Under the pieces are notes generated by a model. That model was not told the DNA's origin and did not search any database. It was given only the letters and a program-made list of their open reading frames with translations. A stretch of 64,000 bases of DNA from Paramacrobiotus metropolitanus (Eukaryota > Tardigrada > Eutardigrada > Parachela > Macrobiotidae): the NCBI RefSeq assembly GCF_019649055.1, contig NW_026570414.1, forward strand, positions 101,192-165,191. The letters run 5' to 3'. The position numbers were made by a program, and so were the translations under genes. Shown piece by piece: positions 11,849 to 23,866 of the stretch. Position 1 is the first letter of the stretch; the number at the start of each line of letters is the position of its first letter.

Positions 11849-13836
11849 GCGTACGTCTGCTTTAGAGATTTTTAGATTTTTAGTTTTAGTTTAGATTTTT
11901 AGTTTAGTTAGTGAGCTTTTGTCAACCCTGCCGGTGGCAGGAGGGAATGGTGTGATGTTCATGACTTCGAATGCGGCCATCCGGTGCCCTTGCATTATTT
12001 CCGGTTGCTATTTTACATCGAAAAAGCATTGCATAGATCTAATAAGATAAACAACAAAATTACAGTCATTACAGCAAAATTTTGTTTAATTTTCACTCCG
12101 TCCATTGTTCCCACTCCCAAGAATAGAGGCCGCATTTCCACGTTGAATCTCCAGCAATAGACTCTGGCGCAGGAATTCATGCGTACGGCATTCTCCTGTA
12201 TGCTGTAGAATTCTCTTGTCCAACTCTCTGACAATGGCGATTGCCGATGGTCCCCAAGGGCCCATTGTCTCAAAAAGTAATCGGTCAACAAATGTATCGC
12301 CCTTCCAAATAAGAATAAAGGTGGAATTTTTTTTCCCGCTTGTACCACCGCTGATGCAGCGGTAAGCTTACTGTAATATCTGTCGACACACGTTACATCC
12401 CAAGCGAGGCATATCCCCAAGCGAAACGAGTATTTCCAATTTAAATATTGCCGTCTCCGGTTAAGCCCGTAAATAAACGTGTTGGCCATTGCGATAGCAT
12501 CGAGGTATTCAGCGCTCATCTGCTTTTAACACAAATGCTTTGGGTTTGCGCAGTGCTTATAAAATACAAAGTGCTTTGGCTACAGCAGAATTAGTTGGAT
12601 CACTCATAACCTTTGGCGATAGCGCCTGTACAGCCACTGTTAAGCATAATTTATAAATTATGACCTACTTATTATTCGTCAGCGTCTTATGGACCTTCGG
12701 CTGTCAAATCCCTGTCGCTGATTGACTCACAGGTTATCTGACAACATTATAACAGGTGAAGATGAGGCAAAGTCAGTGCAACCTGACAGCGGGATGTTTG
12801 ACGTGATATTACGATCGCGCAGGTCAGTAACGGACAGCACGGAAGCCCAATGCCAGACACTAACCGTAGTGCCTCACAGACTGTCGGGGCAATATATGAA
12901 GGAGACGGGAACTGGGTGCTGGAGCAGGGCTGCGGACATGGTTTGGGCCAGACCAGTACCATACCGCCGGGATTCTTGCCCCCGTCCACGATCTGTAATA
13001 TGGATTATCCATTTGATTCACAGCACACCTTTACCCACTGCTGCTACAAAGTATCTGTCAGTGAATATCGCTGCTACTGCCTCAATGAAGATACTACGGC
13101 AGACCAGATCACATCCACATACGCATGCAATTTCCGTGGATTGTACATTAATTTCCTGCAACTGGCCATCTACAAATTATATCAGGATCGACCAATCGGA
13201 CAGTGGGTTAGTCAACGCTGGTGGTTTTGGGAACTGTTATAAAGCTGGTACAAGTAATTCGATTCTGAAGCCAACGTTGATCGCACAAACCACGCTGAAA
13301 GCCTTGTAAATTTCTTTTGCTGTTTTTCGAGTCTGAAATGTCGATCTGCAGTGACCGGTATGTGCTGCAGTTTAGTTTTATTCCCAGTCCAACGACCACC
13401 ATAACGAGCACCATAACGAGCACAACAACGAGCAGCACAACGAGCAGTACGGCGAGTACTACGACGTGCATCGCAAAGAGCACCACAACGAGCACTACGA
13501 CGACCACAACGATGAAACCATTAACCACAACTATAACAACTACTACTGCGATGGAAACCAGCACGATCACCACCGAACCAACGACAACCACCACGGCACG
13601 TTCACTACATCCACAATAACGCCTCCGACGACAAGCAAAGCATCAATCATGCCCTCCAGCACCAGGGCCGAACCAACGACAACCTCTACAACACCAACCA
13701 CAATCGCCATGCCCACCATAGTGGTCACGTCAACAACCGCGGCGACTTCTACAGCGACGTTAACGCCAGAGTAAGCCAAACCTCGTGATATCGGCATCGA
13801 GTGGGTCATAGTTTATGTGTGTAAAAAGGTTTTATC

Positions 13837-13857
13837 GACCGAAGCGTAGCGAAGGTC
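13837..13857. repeat. Dispersed palindromic 21-mer, copy 1 of 3
   Basis: An imperfect palindrome with core GAAGCGTAGCGAAGG, flanked by ATGTTCAG...GGAAATGTGG. The same block occurs inverted at 22430-22450, together with the neighbouring ATG-CTGAACAT and GGAAAATGTGG sequences. A variant is at 25970-25990. It is probably the end of a repeat family. Confidence 0.6.
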
Positions 13858-15036
13858 TTCTATGTTCAGTGATAATGGAAATGTGGTGTCCGTCCGTCGG
13901 TCACCGCCACTAAATGCACACATGCGCAATTGCCTTTTCTATCGAATGAACACATGCGCCGTGGCCGTATATACTCCCACCTTACGTAACTGGCGGTATC
14001 CGTCGGTCGGTCACCACATATAAAATAGGAAGGGCCAGTGGCCGTTTATACTCACGGATATTACGAGCCGTGGTGTCATTTCTTAGGTACCGATGCCCTT
14101 TGGTGCCTTACTGTTAGCTGTATGTATGCAATGGTCAGTATTATCACCATGCACATATCAAATAATTTGGGAAAAATGCGAAAGTAGCAATATCAATGGC
14201 CAGAAATATATCAGTAGCCGTTCCGTAGTCCGACTAGGAGGCGGCTATTGCAAACTGCCGCATTTTTCGCAAATTTGCGTATTTCGCTAATTCTACTTTT
14301 GAATGCTGCACTTTAGCCGGTCGATGATAAAGCACTACCTGCCACCTGGTCTGGTGTATTGGTCGATATGCGATGTATTTTTTTCGGCGAAATAAAAGCA
14401 AGGCAAAATTAGACAAGTTGCCGCTTTTATTATACATACTACTGTAGATACACTTTTAAAACTGCTGCTTAACAATAGCCTCTGTTACTGGCACAGCCAT
14501 CCGCTATGTCAAAAAACAGTTCTTCGTATTGTGGTCCAAGGATGCCGGCGTTAGGGGATTTTCAAAATTTGCCACTGAGACTGGGTGTAATGGCCTTCGA
14601 AAACTCTTTCCATACCGTCCCCTTTTACCAAGACCAGCCCGTCGTCAAAGAGCCAACCTTTGGCAAGAAAGGTGGAACACGAAGCGGAAATCATGGTTTC
14701 TGCAATAATCCATTACCTGTCTGCTGAATACCTAACCTGCCACAGCGTTCACAATGCATAACCAAGACGAAAAACAAAAACATTCATCGAAGATTAATCC
14801 TTATTTACTTATCCTTAATAATCCTTAATAATAGAAAAATTACTTCTGATTAAAATTATCGGTGCGAAATGAGAAGCATTGTTACCGAAAAGCTTACGAT
14901 CGTGTGTGTGGCAATAAGTAGCCCATTGTTTGAGATCCGAAATGTGAGTCCAGCATGAATAACATTAATGCCACAGCTAAAACATTGGCCAGGCAAAATT
15001 TATGCAGTTTTAGGTACAACGAAGTGTTTAATCTGT

Positions 15037-15275
15037 ACGGGCGGTTTTACCGGTTATAGATTTTTTATGTGCTTCGTCCACCTTAGTAAAGTGGATGTTA
15101 CGAAGTACAGCGAAAATCTATAACGAGTAAAACCACCCGGCAATGCCAAACTTAGAAATGTCGTATTTGGCACTATTTACAGTACTTTAGCCTGCAGAGC
15201 TGCAGCAAAATTGTTAAGTCACCTTACTAATTTGCGGCAGCTCTGCAGGACACAAAGTACCGCAAATAGTTCTAA
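15037..15275. repeat. Two adjacent long hairpins in an intron of copy B
   Basis: First hairpin: GGGCGGTTTTACCGGTTATAGATTTT (about 15040) faces its near reverse complement ending at about 15155, with CTTCGTCCAC against GTGGATGTTACGAAG inside. Second hairpin: ACTATTTACAGTACTTTAGC, then CTGCAGAGCTGC (about 15171-15210), faces GCAGCTCTGCAG, then AAAGTACCGCAAATAG (about 15235-15271). They look like a small non-autonomous inverted-repeat element. Confidence 0.6.
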
Positions 15276-16394
15276 ATCGAAAGTTGCAAAAATCGTATAA
15301 TGGACGTATAGCGCAAGCGACGTGATTACATATCATATAATCATGCTACGTTTCGGTCATGCAGTGCCCGCCTAAAGCGAGTGCACTTTCCTAGTTACCA
15401 TATTCCCAGATCTAATGCCTGCCGTAAAAGAAATAAGCATCCAAGGACGCTGTGGGTAAACTATAGCTGAAGTGATACTCTTGCCTTTTTCAGTACACCC
15501 GAAACATTACCCGGTGGGGCATTTCTTCTTCATTAACATTTCCTGTCGTAACGATCAATAAATGGTTACCCTGTTTTGCATTGTGGGGCAGAGGCGCCTG
15601 AATATCAAGTCCGAGACGCTGATTCAGCCAAGGCGCCCACATACGGTAAGGCGACTTCATGCTAACGCTGCCATCTTCTTTGTGGGAGCCGAAAATTCAA
15701 TGAATATGACCTTTACAGTGCGATACAGTCTGCATACGAATGGCACGACTAAAGTACCAGGTACTTACAATAAGAATAAATAAATTGTTATCGTTCAATC
15801 CGCGACTGAACAATATAAATGCTTTAGTCAAACATCAGCGTGGAGCGGCGCCTAGCTTAACATCGATTGTTCTCATTTTTGCGCTGATTGCATGATTGCA
15901 TAGAACATTCAGTTTTGTTGTTGAATTTGTTTTGAACAGGTTGCATTACCCCGGCGCTGTCAATTGGTATCTCCGTGGGCACTACGGTAAGACCGCTAAG
16001 ATCGCTTGAAATCTATACACGATAAAGGTGATGCGTAATTAAGACATGCTTGTATGTTACAGCTGTTCGTTGTCGCCGTGATTGCCTTAACACACTGGTG
16101 CTATAAAAAAAGTTAAGATAACGACACTCGCAGCCGGATGGAGATGCCGTGCACATCAACGTTGTGGGCGTTTACCGGCCGCTGCCAAAATGGAACTTGA
16201 TTACGTGGTCAACGTCACCAGGGAGGCAAAAGCGTATGCGCAGCCAGGAGGAAATTGTTGGTTTTACCTATGTTATGCATATTTCTTATTGTGTGTTTAT
16301 ATTTATTTTCTCGTTTACTTCCTTACAGATACGTGTAAAATTTTATTTGCAGTTATTTCTTTCTCTAATGCCGTATTTGATATTGTGAAGTGTG

Positions 16395-16512
16395 GACAGA
16401 TTTTATTTGTCAGAAATAACAATCCTGTTTCCTTTTTGCGTTGTGAAGCACAACATCGCCCACCTGGCGTAGACATAAGAAAACTTTCTTTTGAACGTTT
16501 CTTTTTGGCCTA
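16395..16512 (-). pseudogene. Inverted fragment of the family's first Cys-rich exon
   Basis: Read on the minus strand, this stretch matches the exons at 17386-17501 and 28612-28725: it encodes LCLRQVGDVVLHNAK and then DCYF before a TGA. No other family exon is seen nearby on this strand. It is an isolated, inverted exon copy with a nonsense codon. Confidence 0.7.
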
Positions 16513-16589
16513 ATAAAACTTTTGCAAGTCTAAAACTCTGGTTTAACGAATTGAATTATAGTGAGCAGAATAATCTTAAGTTTGTATCT

Positions 16590-17270
16590 ATGTATTTACA
16601 TTTCGAAAGGTCACCAACTGCGACTGGGATTTTCTTCCGTTTGCTACAGTACAATATCCAAATATTATTATTGAATTTAAATGACGTACAAGAAGGAACT
16701 GTGCCGATGCCGTGAAACAGCTGGAGACAGGTTTAATGCGCTGGCTGAAACACCTATCGCATTCAGACAAATCGGCAGTCGATTGTCGCAACCTCGATGC
16801 CATCCTTCGCGGCTGGCATGAGCTCAAACGGATAGGATTACATCGGTTCAGCAAGTAGGAACAGACACTTCAATTTTTGCTCTAGAGTTTCGGAAACCGT
16901 CATCTTGACGCTAGCACTGTAAGCAGAGCAATATCTGGTTAAATTATGATCCTAAAACAAATTAGGTTGTTTTGGCGAACAGGCTGAATCTGATTATTTT
17001 TTGATAAAATTGGCTCGGAACATAGGTTCGGTCTGCTAGGAGGATTTTCAGAAGGAAAACCTAAAAGGCTAAGACAGTGTATATGTTAAAAGGAAGTTAC
17101 AGGTTTATTGCGAACCAGAGACTAGTCTGAAAAAGTAGACTCAGTAGAGTGTTATTTCTGCTAACGAGCCCTAGCAACAATAACAAAATCACGCCGTGAA
17201 GTGATTAAGTATTAGCTTTACCGTGAGTACTTCCATAGCCATTGCCTATTACGAATCCATATTATTATCA
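16590..17270. other. Spacer before copy C
   Basis: No gene is supported. The last part (about 17150-17330) aligns with sequence upstream of copy D (about 28360-28545), including ATTATTATCATGTTCA and TTGGTTTGCAG/TTGGTCTGCAG, so it is the promoter and 5' region carried along in the duplication. Confidence 0.5.
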
Positions 17271-18406
17271 TGTTCAATATGAATCAAAAATAATTAGTAA
17301 TAATATTGACCTCTCCTTGGTTTGCAGTACAACAAAGTTCTTTTTTAAATAGCCAGGCACGGAAACTAGACACGGCCTGTTCACAAAAAAATTCCTTATG
17401 TCTGCGCCAAGTGGGCGATGTCGTGCTGCACGATTTAAAAGGGAGACTGGATTGTTATGTTTGCCTGCAGTAATCCTGCCGTGGTTCGTTATTCTGGGCA
17501 AGTAAGTATAGGCGTAGTTGAACGGGCTTATACAGATATTTATCTCATGCGCGACCAAAATCAATTTTTGTGTATTCGTGTCGCCATACAAACGTACGTC
17601 TGTCTTGGGTTTTTGTATAAACCTGGAACGCAACATATGTTTGTAAAACAGTGATTGATATATAAGTGTAACCTTGCGACAGCACAATCACTTTGCACAG
17701 CATCCTACAACAATTCATGATTTGCAGGTTTAGCCCGGCATTGTGAAGCGGGTTGTTCCCCTTCTCCCCAGGTCGAATGGAAGTGCGAAGTTTGCGGTAC
17801 GCCGTCGACGGCAGCCTGCTCCGACGGGGGCGCCATCAGTTCGGTAAACCTTATTAACCGCCCTTAAACTATGAGTAATGATGCGGTGGAGTCAACCGCA
17901 ATTTGCACGATCAGGTGTTTACGCTGATCATAGCAGCGTCCAGGCATTGTAAGAAGCAGGTTTCTTCAACACGACGGTACCGCCAATCTTTGGGAAGGTT
18001 TTTTTTCTTTGGAATATACTGTACCGGGACATGAGAAATATCGATGGTGTTAACCTTTGCAGTTTCCGTGCTTATGCGAAATGCATCGGCCGTCGCATCC
18101 GTTCTGAGACACAACGAAATTTTACAATGCTAACCATTCTTACAGATGATGATGAAAGGCAACTGCGATCTCGGTGCGGGATGTTTGACAAGATATTTTG
18201 ACCGAGCAGGTCGGTAACGAGAAAATGCCAAACAACGCCGATTAACTTGGTCGGGTGGCTTTAATCGTAACGCCCCATATATCACGACCCACAATGTAGG
18301 AGATGGAAACTGGGTGCTGGAAAAGGGCTGCGGACGTGCGCTGAATGAGACCAGTACCACACCGCCGGGATTGTGGCCTTCGGCCAGCGTCTGTGATCCA
18401 TATTAT

Positions 18407-18835
18407 GTAAACTTCGACAAATTAGTTATTCCGACTCCCCTTTAAGTTCGACTATATATACTGTATTACGATTTCCGGCTAAGGTTAGCAACTGCTAGCT
18501 TGTTAGCTGCACTCGGTCCAACTGCTGTTTGAATTTTTATGGGTCGGTGTACATGGTGTACGTACTGACTTATGTCAATCAACAGAATAATTCGCAAAGC
18601 AGTTGGATCGAGTGCAGCTACTAACTTGTAATCTTGCACATTATGCTCATTATTATGAGCCATATACATGTATCAGGGCTTCCTGTTAGTTAGAACGTCT
18701 GAGAAACTGCAAGTGGTAGCGTAACCGCGAACAGTTTCCCAAAGACGGTTGTCCATGCTGCCAGCACTAACAAAATGCAAGATTTATCGCAGTATTCGAA
18801 ATTAAAGGGCAGTCGGTTTTACTAATTTTTCGAAG
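18407..18835 (+). other. 429-bp intron of copy C that carries an inverted repeat
   Basis: Donor TATTAT|GTAAAC and acceptor TTCGAAG|TATGG. The intron is alignable with the 441-bp intron 30066-30506 of copy D over most of its length. Inside it TAGCTGCACTCGGTCCAACT (18504-18526 with flanks) faces AGTTGGATCGAGTGCAGCTA (18598-18620). Copy B has no intron here. Confidence 0.7.
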
Positions 18836-19238
18836 TATGGCTCCTCCATCTGGAATAACTGCTGCTACAAAGTATCGGCCAGTGAATACCGCTGCTACTG
18901 CCAAGATGCGTATTCTTCTGATTGGAGATCGTGTACATACCCATGCAATCTGCAAGGATTATACAGTAATTTCCTCCAACTGGCCACCTACAAGATGTAT
19001 CAGGATAAACCAATTGGAAAATGGGTTAGTAGTGGTCATAATGGTCAATCCTTGTAATATCTACCAGCTTGTAAAGCTGTCATCCAGAAATCACAGTTCT
19101 CGCATGAAATGATGAGTCCACTTGCATTCTTGCACAGCATTACCGCTGTTTTGAGCTGGCCTTTGCACGGCTGGTGGATAAAAGGTTGTTATACGACAGT
19201 TATGTAAAACGTAAATATAGTATGTTACTAATTCCGCT

Positions 19239-19413
19239 GTACGAGGACATTTGGGTGCTGTGAACATACCCTGCACGATTAGGCTGCGATGAACAGCTGG
19301 TTAGCCGTAGCTCGCAACGCTACAGTCTGAATGCAAACGGCTATAAATTTAGCCGGCTGTTCATCGCAGCCTAATCGTGCAGGGTATGTTCACAGCACCC
19401 AAATGTCCTCGTA
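19239..19413. repeat. Near-perfect inverted repeat with arms of about 60 bp (MITE-like)
   Basis: The left arm (from GTACGAGGACATTTGGGTGC to GCGATGAACAGC, 19239-19300) is repeated in reverse complement at 19352-19413 with very few mismatches, around a 50-bp loop. The near identity suggests recent transposition or maintenance as a hairpin. It sits in the intron before the mucin exon of copy C. No clear target-site duplication was identified. Confidence 0.8.
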
Positions 19414-19602
19414 TACTATCAGTATTTAGTGGCTTCTTCATAGCTTATCCGTTCCAATCACGATTTTCCCCAAAGAACGCCCACACGTGGCATAAAAATT
19501 CACAGTTGATTTTGCTCTGGTTTAAAAGCGCTTCGCAAGCGCAGTAATTACCAGCGTGTGTGCAGCGATCTCCATCTATATAATATACTCTCTGTGTTGC
19601 AG

Positions 19603-20138
19603 TTTAGTTTTGAGCCGAGTCCCACGTCAACCACAACGACGACGACAACTACAACAACCACCACAACGACCACACCAACCACTACGACGACAACAACGAC
19701 ACCGACCACGACAACAACCACCACGCCTACGACAACGACCACGCCCACTACGACGACAACAACGACACCGACCACGACAACAACCACCACGCCAACGACA
19801 ACGCCCACGACAACGACCGCGCCCACTACGACGACAACAACGACACCGACCACGACAACAACCACCACGCCAACGACAACGCCCACGACAACGACCGCGC
19901 CCCCTACGACGACAACAACGACACCGACCACGACAACAACCACCACGCCTACGACAACGACCACACCCACCACGACGACAACAACGACACCTACCACGAC
20001 AACAACGACCACGCCCACTACAACAACCCCTACCACGACTACAACGCCCACTTCGACCACAACGCCCACGAGGACACTCACGCCCACTGCGACAACCACG
20101 ACTATATATCAGCGACAACCAGCGACATCAATGCCGGA
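19603..20138 (+). repeat. Threonine-rich mucin tract of copy C (ACN-type minisatellite)
   Basis: About 536 nt encode almost only threonine with scattered proline (units such as TTTTTTTPTTTTT), after the conserved entry FSFEPSP. Larger blocks repeat, for example the units ending CCTGCGCCC-like TTAPTTT near 19815 and 19890. Such tracts expand and contract by slippage; the antisense frames are open purely because of composition. Confidence 0.85.
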
Positions 20139-20179
20139 GTACGCAAAAAGTTTTTAGAACTGCCATACTATCGGGTTGT

Positions 20180-20395
20180 AATATAGGAGGGGATGTCAAT
20201 AGCACATCCAGATCATCCCTGTACTTGCTGCCGGTTGGAGTATGACGTAGCGGCAGTACATATGGCTAAATCTTGCGCGGTGCATAAGCGCCATGTATAG
20301 CCACAACGTCGTACTCCAGTCGGCTGACGACAGCAAGTGCAGGGATTATTTAGATGCATTATTTACCTGATGGCATCCCCTCGTATATGTACCTT
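20180..20395. repeat. Imperfect inverted-repeat element after the mucin exon of copy C
   Basis: The left arm (AGGAGGGGATGTCA, ATCCCTGTACTTGCTG, GGAGTATGACGT) faces a reverse copy on the right (ACGTCGTACTCC, CAGCAAGTGCAGGGAT, TGGCATCCCCTCG). The central part also pairs (ACATATGGCTA with CCATGTATAGCC). Arms are about 90 bp with small indels. Confidence 0.7.
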
Positions 20396-20640
20396 TCGTA
20401 TCGATATTCGCAGGTCTTACGCCCGTCGTACAAGGAGGGATTAGCGCAACTTAAAACGTGACTGAGAAATTATTTTTTTACTGTGTCACCTTCGTTTTCA
20501 GAACCTCGGAAACAACACCCGGTGAGATGGTCCTCTGGCTTTTTAATCAACCTTTTGTTACGACTTATGACGACTGGTTAAACTGGTTAAACTCATTCGT
20601 CGTTGTGCAACGGATGCATGCTGTTTTCATTCCGTACTAG

Positions 20641-21642
20641 TCTTTGTACGCAGGTAAAACCGCCCAGAGCAGATATGAACATTTCGCTCCCACAACTGCG
20701 TAAGTTTTTCCCGGACAGTTCTTTAGCTGGGGCAGTAAAGTTTTTCATGTTGGAATCACATTTCGAATTTCAAAAAGTTTATGAGTTTCCTAAAGCAACA
20801 CACACATGGCAACTTTTCAATAATGTTTCTCATTTCGCAAAAATCATTCTAACCAGAAGTAATTTTCCTTTTATAAGAACTGTTTTTCGACGAATATTTT
20901 GTTTCGTCATGGTGATGCATTGTCAACGCTGGCGGCAATTTAGGTGTTTATATGTTAAGGCATAATATTACAAGCCGAGCAGGGATGAATATGGGCTCAC
21001 GATTAGTGGTAAATTTAATTCGTGTGAACTTTCACATGCATTGTAATGCAACTTTGTCAGAATAAAAATATTGTATTAAATTCGAATTCAGCGAGAGCAG
21101 TGGGAAAATTAGAGTAGTCATTTATGAAATTTGGCCTGTTAAAAGGACAGTCTGTGATACGTTTGCGGTTTACTTGTGTTAGGTTTCTTCGCTTCATCCA
21201 TTTTAGGGATACCAATGGGGCATCGGGTTGATGTATTCAGTATTGGTAGAAACAGGTCGTTGAAATTCTTAATGCAGCTTTTAACTTTAGGTTAGGGACG
21301 TGTTCTCTGAGCAATAACCGGAAGCACAGTGGTCGTAAGACTCGTAACTACTGTATACTGTTGTCCCTGTCATTTTGCAGCGCCTTTTGCAGTGCACCAC
21401 TATGCCCGTGGTTACAAAGCAGCCCATGTTAGCCCTATGGCATCCATGGTAACAAGTATTTGAGTGACCACTGGGCGTAACAAAATGAAGTTGACAAAGC
21501 GCCAACAGCCCAGGAACACTTCCTGTAGTCTAAAGATTCTGTTGCACTTTAAATCAGCAAAATCGAGTGATTACAAGCTGAGATCACTGGCCGGGAAAAA
21601 GAGGGGCCGAAATCCTGGCACATATAATTAGTATTCATATAA
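20641..21642. other. Spacer without recognised genes
   Basis: Small open frames occur, but none has conserved family motifs, and the exons expected to follow copy C are not found. Confidence 0.4.
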
Positions 21643-22334
21643 CTAAACCTTAAGGTATTCCATCGAGCTTGCACTTTGTACGATGACGTCACGGTCGATG
21701 AAGCGCACTGTGCGAAAAGTGGTTAACCCCTGCGGCTTTTGTGTTTATAAAAACTTTCAAATTGGCCCAATCTGTTCATACTATGGCTCAAAAAATGCAG
21801 AAAAAAATTTGAAGTTTGGGAAGTGAAGGTTGACAAGTAAATAATGTCAGGAAAATGAGACGTTTACGATTAAAGTAAATCTTGTTTACCATGAAGGTCT
21901 ATGAGGCAGTTTGCCATAGACCACTATGCTGACCAAAAATCAGTTCTTTTGATTAAAATTAAATTGTTTGATGCCTTTGTTTGACTGGTCAAATTTTAAT
22001 TGTTTTGTTTTGTTTGGCTGATCTCGCTTCGTTTGATCACAAGTCAAAAATCGAAGATTTTCGATCAGCAGGGCAAACCACCACATAGACCTCTATGCTA
22101 ATGATAAGAACGTAAATCTTAAAATTTTCATTTTCCTGACAAACGTTTCCCTTGCCGACTTTCACTTCCCAAACTTCAAATTGTTTTCTGCATTCTTTAG
22201 CCATAACACGAAGGAACTGCATGAATTTGATAGGTTTAATCAACACCGAACCCGCAGTGGTTGCCCACTGCGTTGCCCAGTGCGTCTATCATAACGTGAC
22301 GTCATGCAAGTCGATAGAATACCATAAGGTTTAG
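21643..22334. repeat. Fold-back element of about 690 bp with arms of about 260 bp
   Basis: The left arm, 21643 to about 21910, starts CTAAACCTTAAGGTATTCCA and includes GATGACGTCACG, ATGCAGAAAAAAATTTGAAG, TTTGGGAAGTGAA, GTCAGGAAAATGA and GGTCTATG. The right arm, about 22080-22334, is its reverse complement at roughly 70-75% by eye and ends TGGTATTC...AAGGTTTAG on the plus strand. The open frame 22037-22246 on the minus strand lies inside the arm and is not a gene. This is a typical long-armed non-autonomous element. Confidence 0.8.
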
Positions 22335-22429
22335 TAATATTATGGTTAAGGTAATAGATTATGGCAATTACCGGTCACAGTCGCAAATTTCCATACACAC
22401 CACATTTTCCATATTCGCTGAACATAGAT

Positions 22430-22450
22430 GACCTTCGCTACGCTTCGGTC
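22430..22450. repeat. Dispersed palindromic 21-mer, copy 2 of 3 (inverted)
   Basis: Reverse complement of the block at 13837-13857, including flanking sequence for about 60 bp (CCACATTTTCCAT...GCTGAACATAGATG). Confidence 0.6.
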
Positions 22451-22499
22451 GATAATGTTATGTCTCTATGTGCACTGAACTTGAGCCGGCGATACAACT

Positions 22500-23800
22500 A
22501 GAGGCCGATGCGGGTGTGAAACTGCACTGTTTGGTTAAAAAAGCCGCCTTACACAAATTTTGTAAAGGCCTTTTTTTTATTTTATAAAGCCGCCTTACAC
22601 AAATTTTATAATTATCTATTTAGTAACATACTTGCACAAGCATAACACATTTGCCAATTGCACTTTTGCAAGCAACTGTACTTATTTTTGCATAGTATTC
22701 TATTTTCCAAACAACAGTCAACCCAAAACTTTTAACAATCAGTAGTAGTCATCTCAGTTTTTACTTGTGCAGTCAAAGGGTTAACTTGATAATCGATGAC
22801 TGCCGTTTCACTTTGTGCCGTTTGTACAGAGTTGTAAGCCTGCACGTGTATTGTGTAATATTCATATCAGGTTTTTTGGAAATTTAGGCACCCGTTTGAA
22901 CATGTGTTAAAAGCAATTCGAATATATTGGGATGCAAATGATGGCGCTAATTACGGAATTTAAATGATGATGTTAACAATCAAAAGTTATCATCATTATT
23001 ACAGATCTATTTAGTGAAGACTGACGGACGCTATCGGCTTTTCAATGGCTCATATCAAAGTCTTATGGTGTACTTTTTTTACCGAATCACACCGTGAGCA
23101 TCTATCGCCGGTATATTTACCTGCATTTTATAATTATGCAGCTGCGTTAAGATCGGCGTCCTTTTGATCTGTTGGAAATTGTTGTGTGATTGTAATTTGT
23201 ACCGTGACCTTTACCATCGCGTAAAGGTCCAGACGGTGCGGAATAAATCTGATAGTAGAGTAGATCGTCACTTTATTGTTGTCTTGGCACCAAACGGTCT
23301 CCATTAGGCGGTTAAGGTTTTTGCGTTACAATATTAGACGTACACCGCTCATCCCAAATGATTGCAAATTGCAACGCGGGAGCAGAGTACTCTGTAGTTT
23401 AGCTCTCGAATTCACTCTTTTTGCACCACCGTTACGCCATTGCTGATCGAGCTGTGCATGCCGGTGAGTCTAATTCGTTGAGAAAATTAATACGGCTTTG
23501 CAACTCTTTTCTTTGTACGGACCTAATTCATCTACGTATTTGCAATTGAATACAACTGATACCATCGCGTTTTTATTTACAACCTGACAGTACAATACAA
23601 TACAATACAATGGAACAGTACAGTAAACGGTGACACCGTGTCGTACATCAGTACTTCATCATATGACACACATCAGTATTTTCCTCCTTATTTATTGAAC
23701 GCTGTGCCACGTGTTTTCTGGCACAAGCCATATTTTATTGCGTGCCAGAGGAATAATACTCCAGGTTTTATCCCTTGCCTTGCCAGTGGCAACGCCACAC
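22500..23800. other. Non-coding spacer
   Basis: AT-rich sequence with a short (CAATA)n run near 23590-23612. No supported gene. Confidence 0.4.
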
Positions 23801-23801
23801 G

Positions 23802-23866
23802 CACTTGCCAGTGCCAGGTTTACGACCTGCCACAGTGGCAGGGTGTAAACCTGGCACTGGCAAGTG
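23802..23866. repeat. Tight 65-bp inverted repeat (hairpin)
   Basis: CACTTGCCAGTGCCAGGTTT at the left is matched exactly by AAACCTGGCACTGGCAAGTG at the right. Together with the inner CCTGCCAC/GTGGCAGG the arms are about 31 bp with two mismatches and almost no loop. Function unknown; it could be a cruciform-prone site or the tip of an element. Confidence 0.8.

Larger units (their letters stand above)
10333..16200 (+). pseudogene. Family copy B: decayed mucin-like membrane protein gene
   Basis: The exons of copy D can be found in order: Cys-rich exon 10333-10439, exon 11157-11263 (WNCHACGT, CSD), a fused exon 12823-13206 (GDGNWVLEQGCG, then CCYKVSVSEYRCYC), mucin exon 13371-13782, exon 15494-15645 (TPETLPGG, APEYQVRD, APTYG), exon 15719-15760 (GTTKVPG), exon 15940-15986 and a transmembrane exon from 16063 (LFVVAVIALTHWCY). 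Breaks: a TAA in the first exon in the in-phase frame, a one-base shift near 13600 in the mucin tract, two in-frame TAA in 15494-15645, and a premature TAA plus frameshift after the membrane segment. Splice sites are still well preserved, so decay is fairly recent. One exon of 384 nt (12823-13206) equals two exons of 192 nt in copy D. Confidence 0.75.
17274..20640 (+). pseudogene. Family copy C: decayed paralog of D, 3' end missing
   Basis: Recognisable exons: Cys-rich exon about 17386-17501 (RLDCYVCLQ then a TAA), 17728-17843 (HCEAGC, WKCEVCGT, CSDGG), 18210-18406, 18836-19024 (NNCCYKVSASEYRCYC), mucin exon 19603-20138 and the start of the next exon at 20502 (SETTPGEMVLW). Exon 18210-18406 is 197 nt where D has 192, so it is out of frame, and the ATG-like 5' end is interrupted by TAA. 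After about 20600 similarity to D stops and the short exons plus transmembrane exon are absent. Exons from 18836 to 20138 remain open, which may reflect recent duplication and not function. Confidence 0.7.

Noticed and set aside
16190-16513. 107-codon plus-strand open frame
   Set aside because: It runs from the decayed last exon of copy B into the inverted Cys-rich exon fragment, so it is a chance fusion.
19548-20118. Long minus- and other-frame open frames over the copy C mucin tract (Val/Gly-, Arg- and Gln-rich)
   Set aside because: Composition shadows of the (ACN)n tract. The frame entered from the conserved splice site FSFEPSP is the real one.
22037-22246. 69-codon minus-strand open frame
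   Set aside because: It lies within one arm of the long fold-back element; the other arm does not keep the frame.
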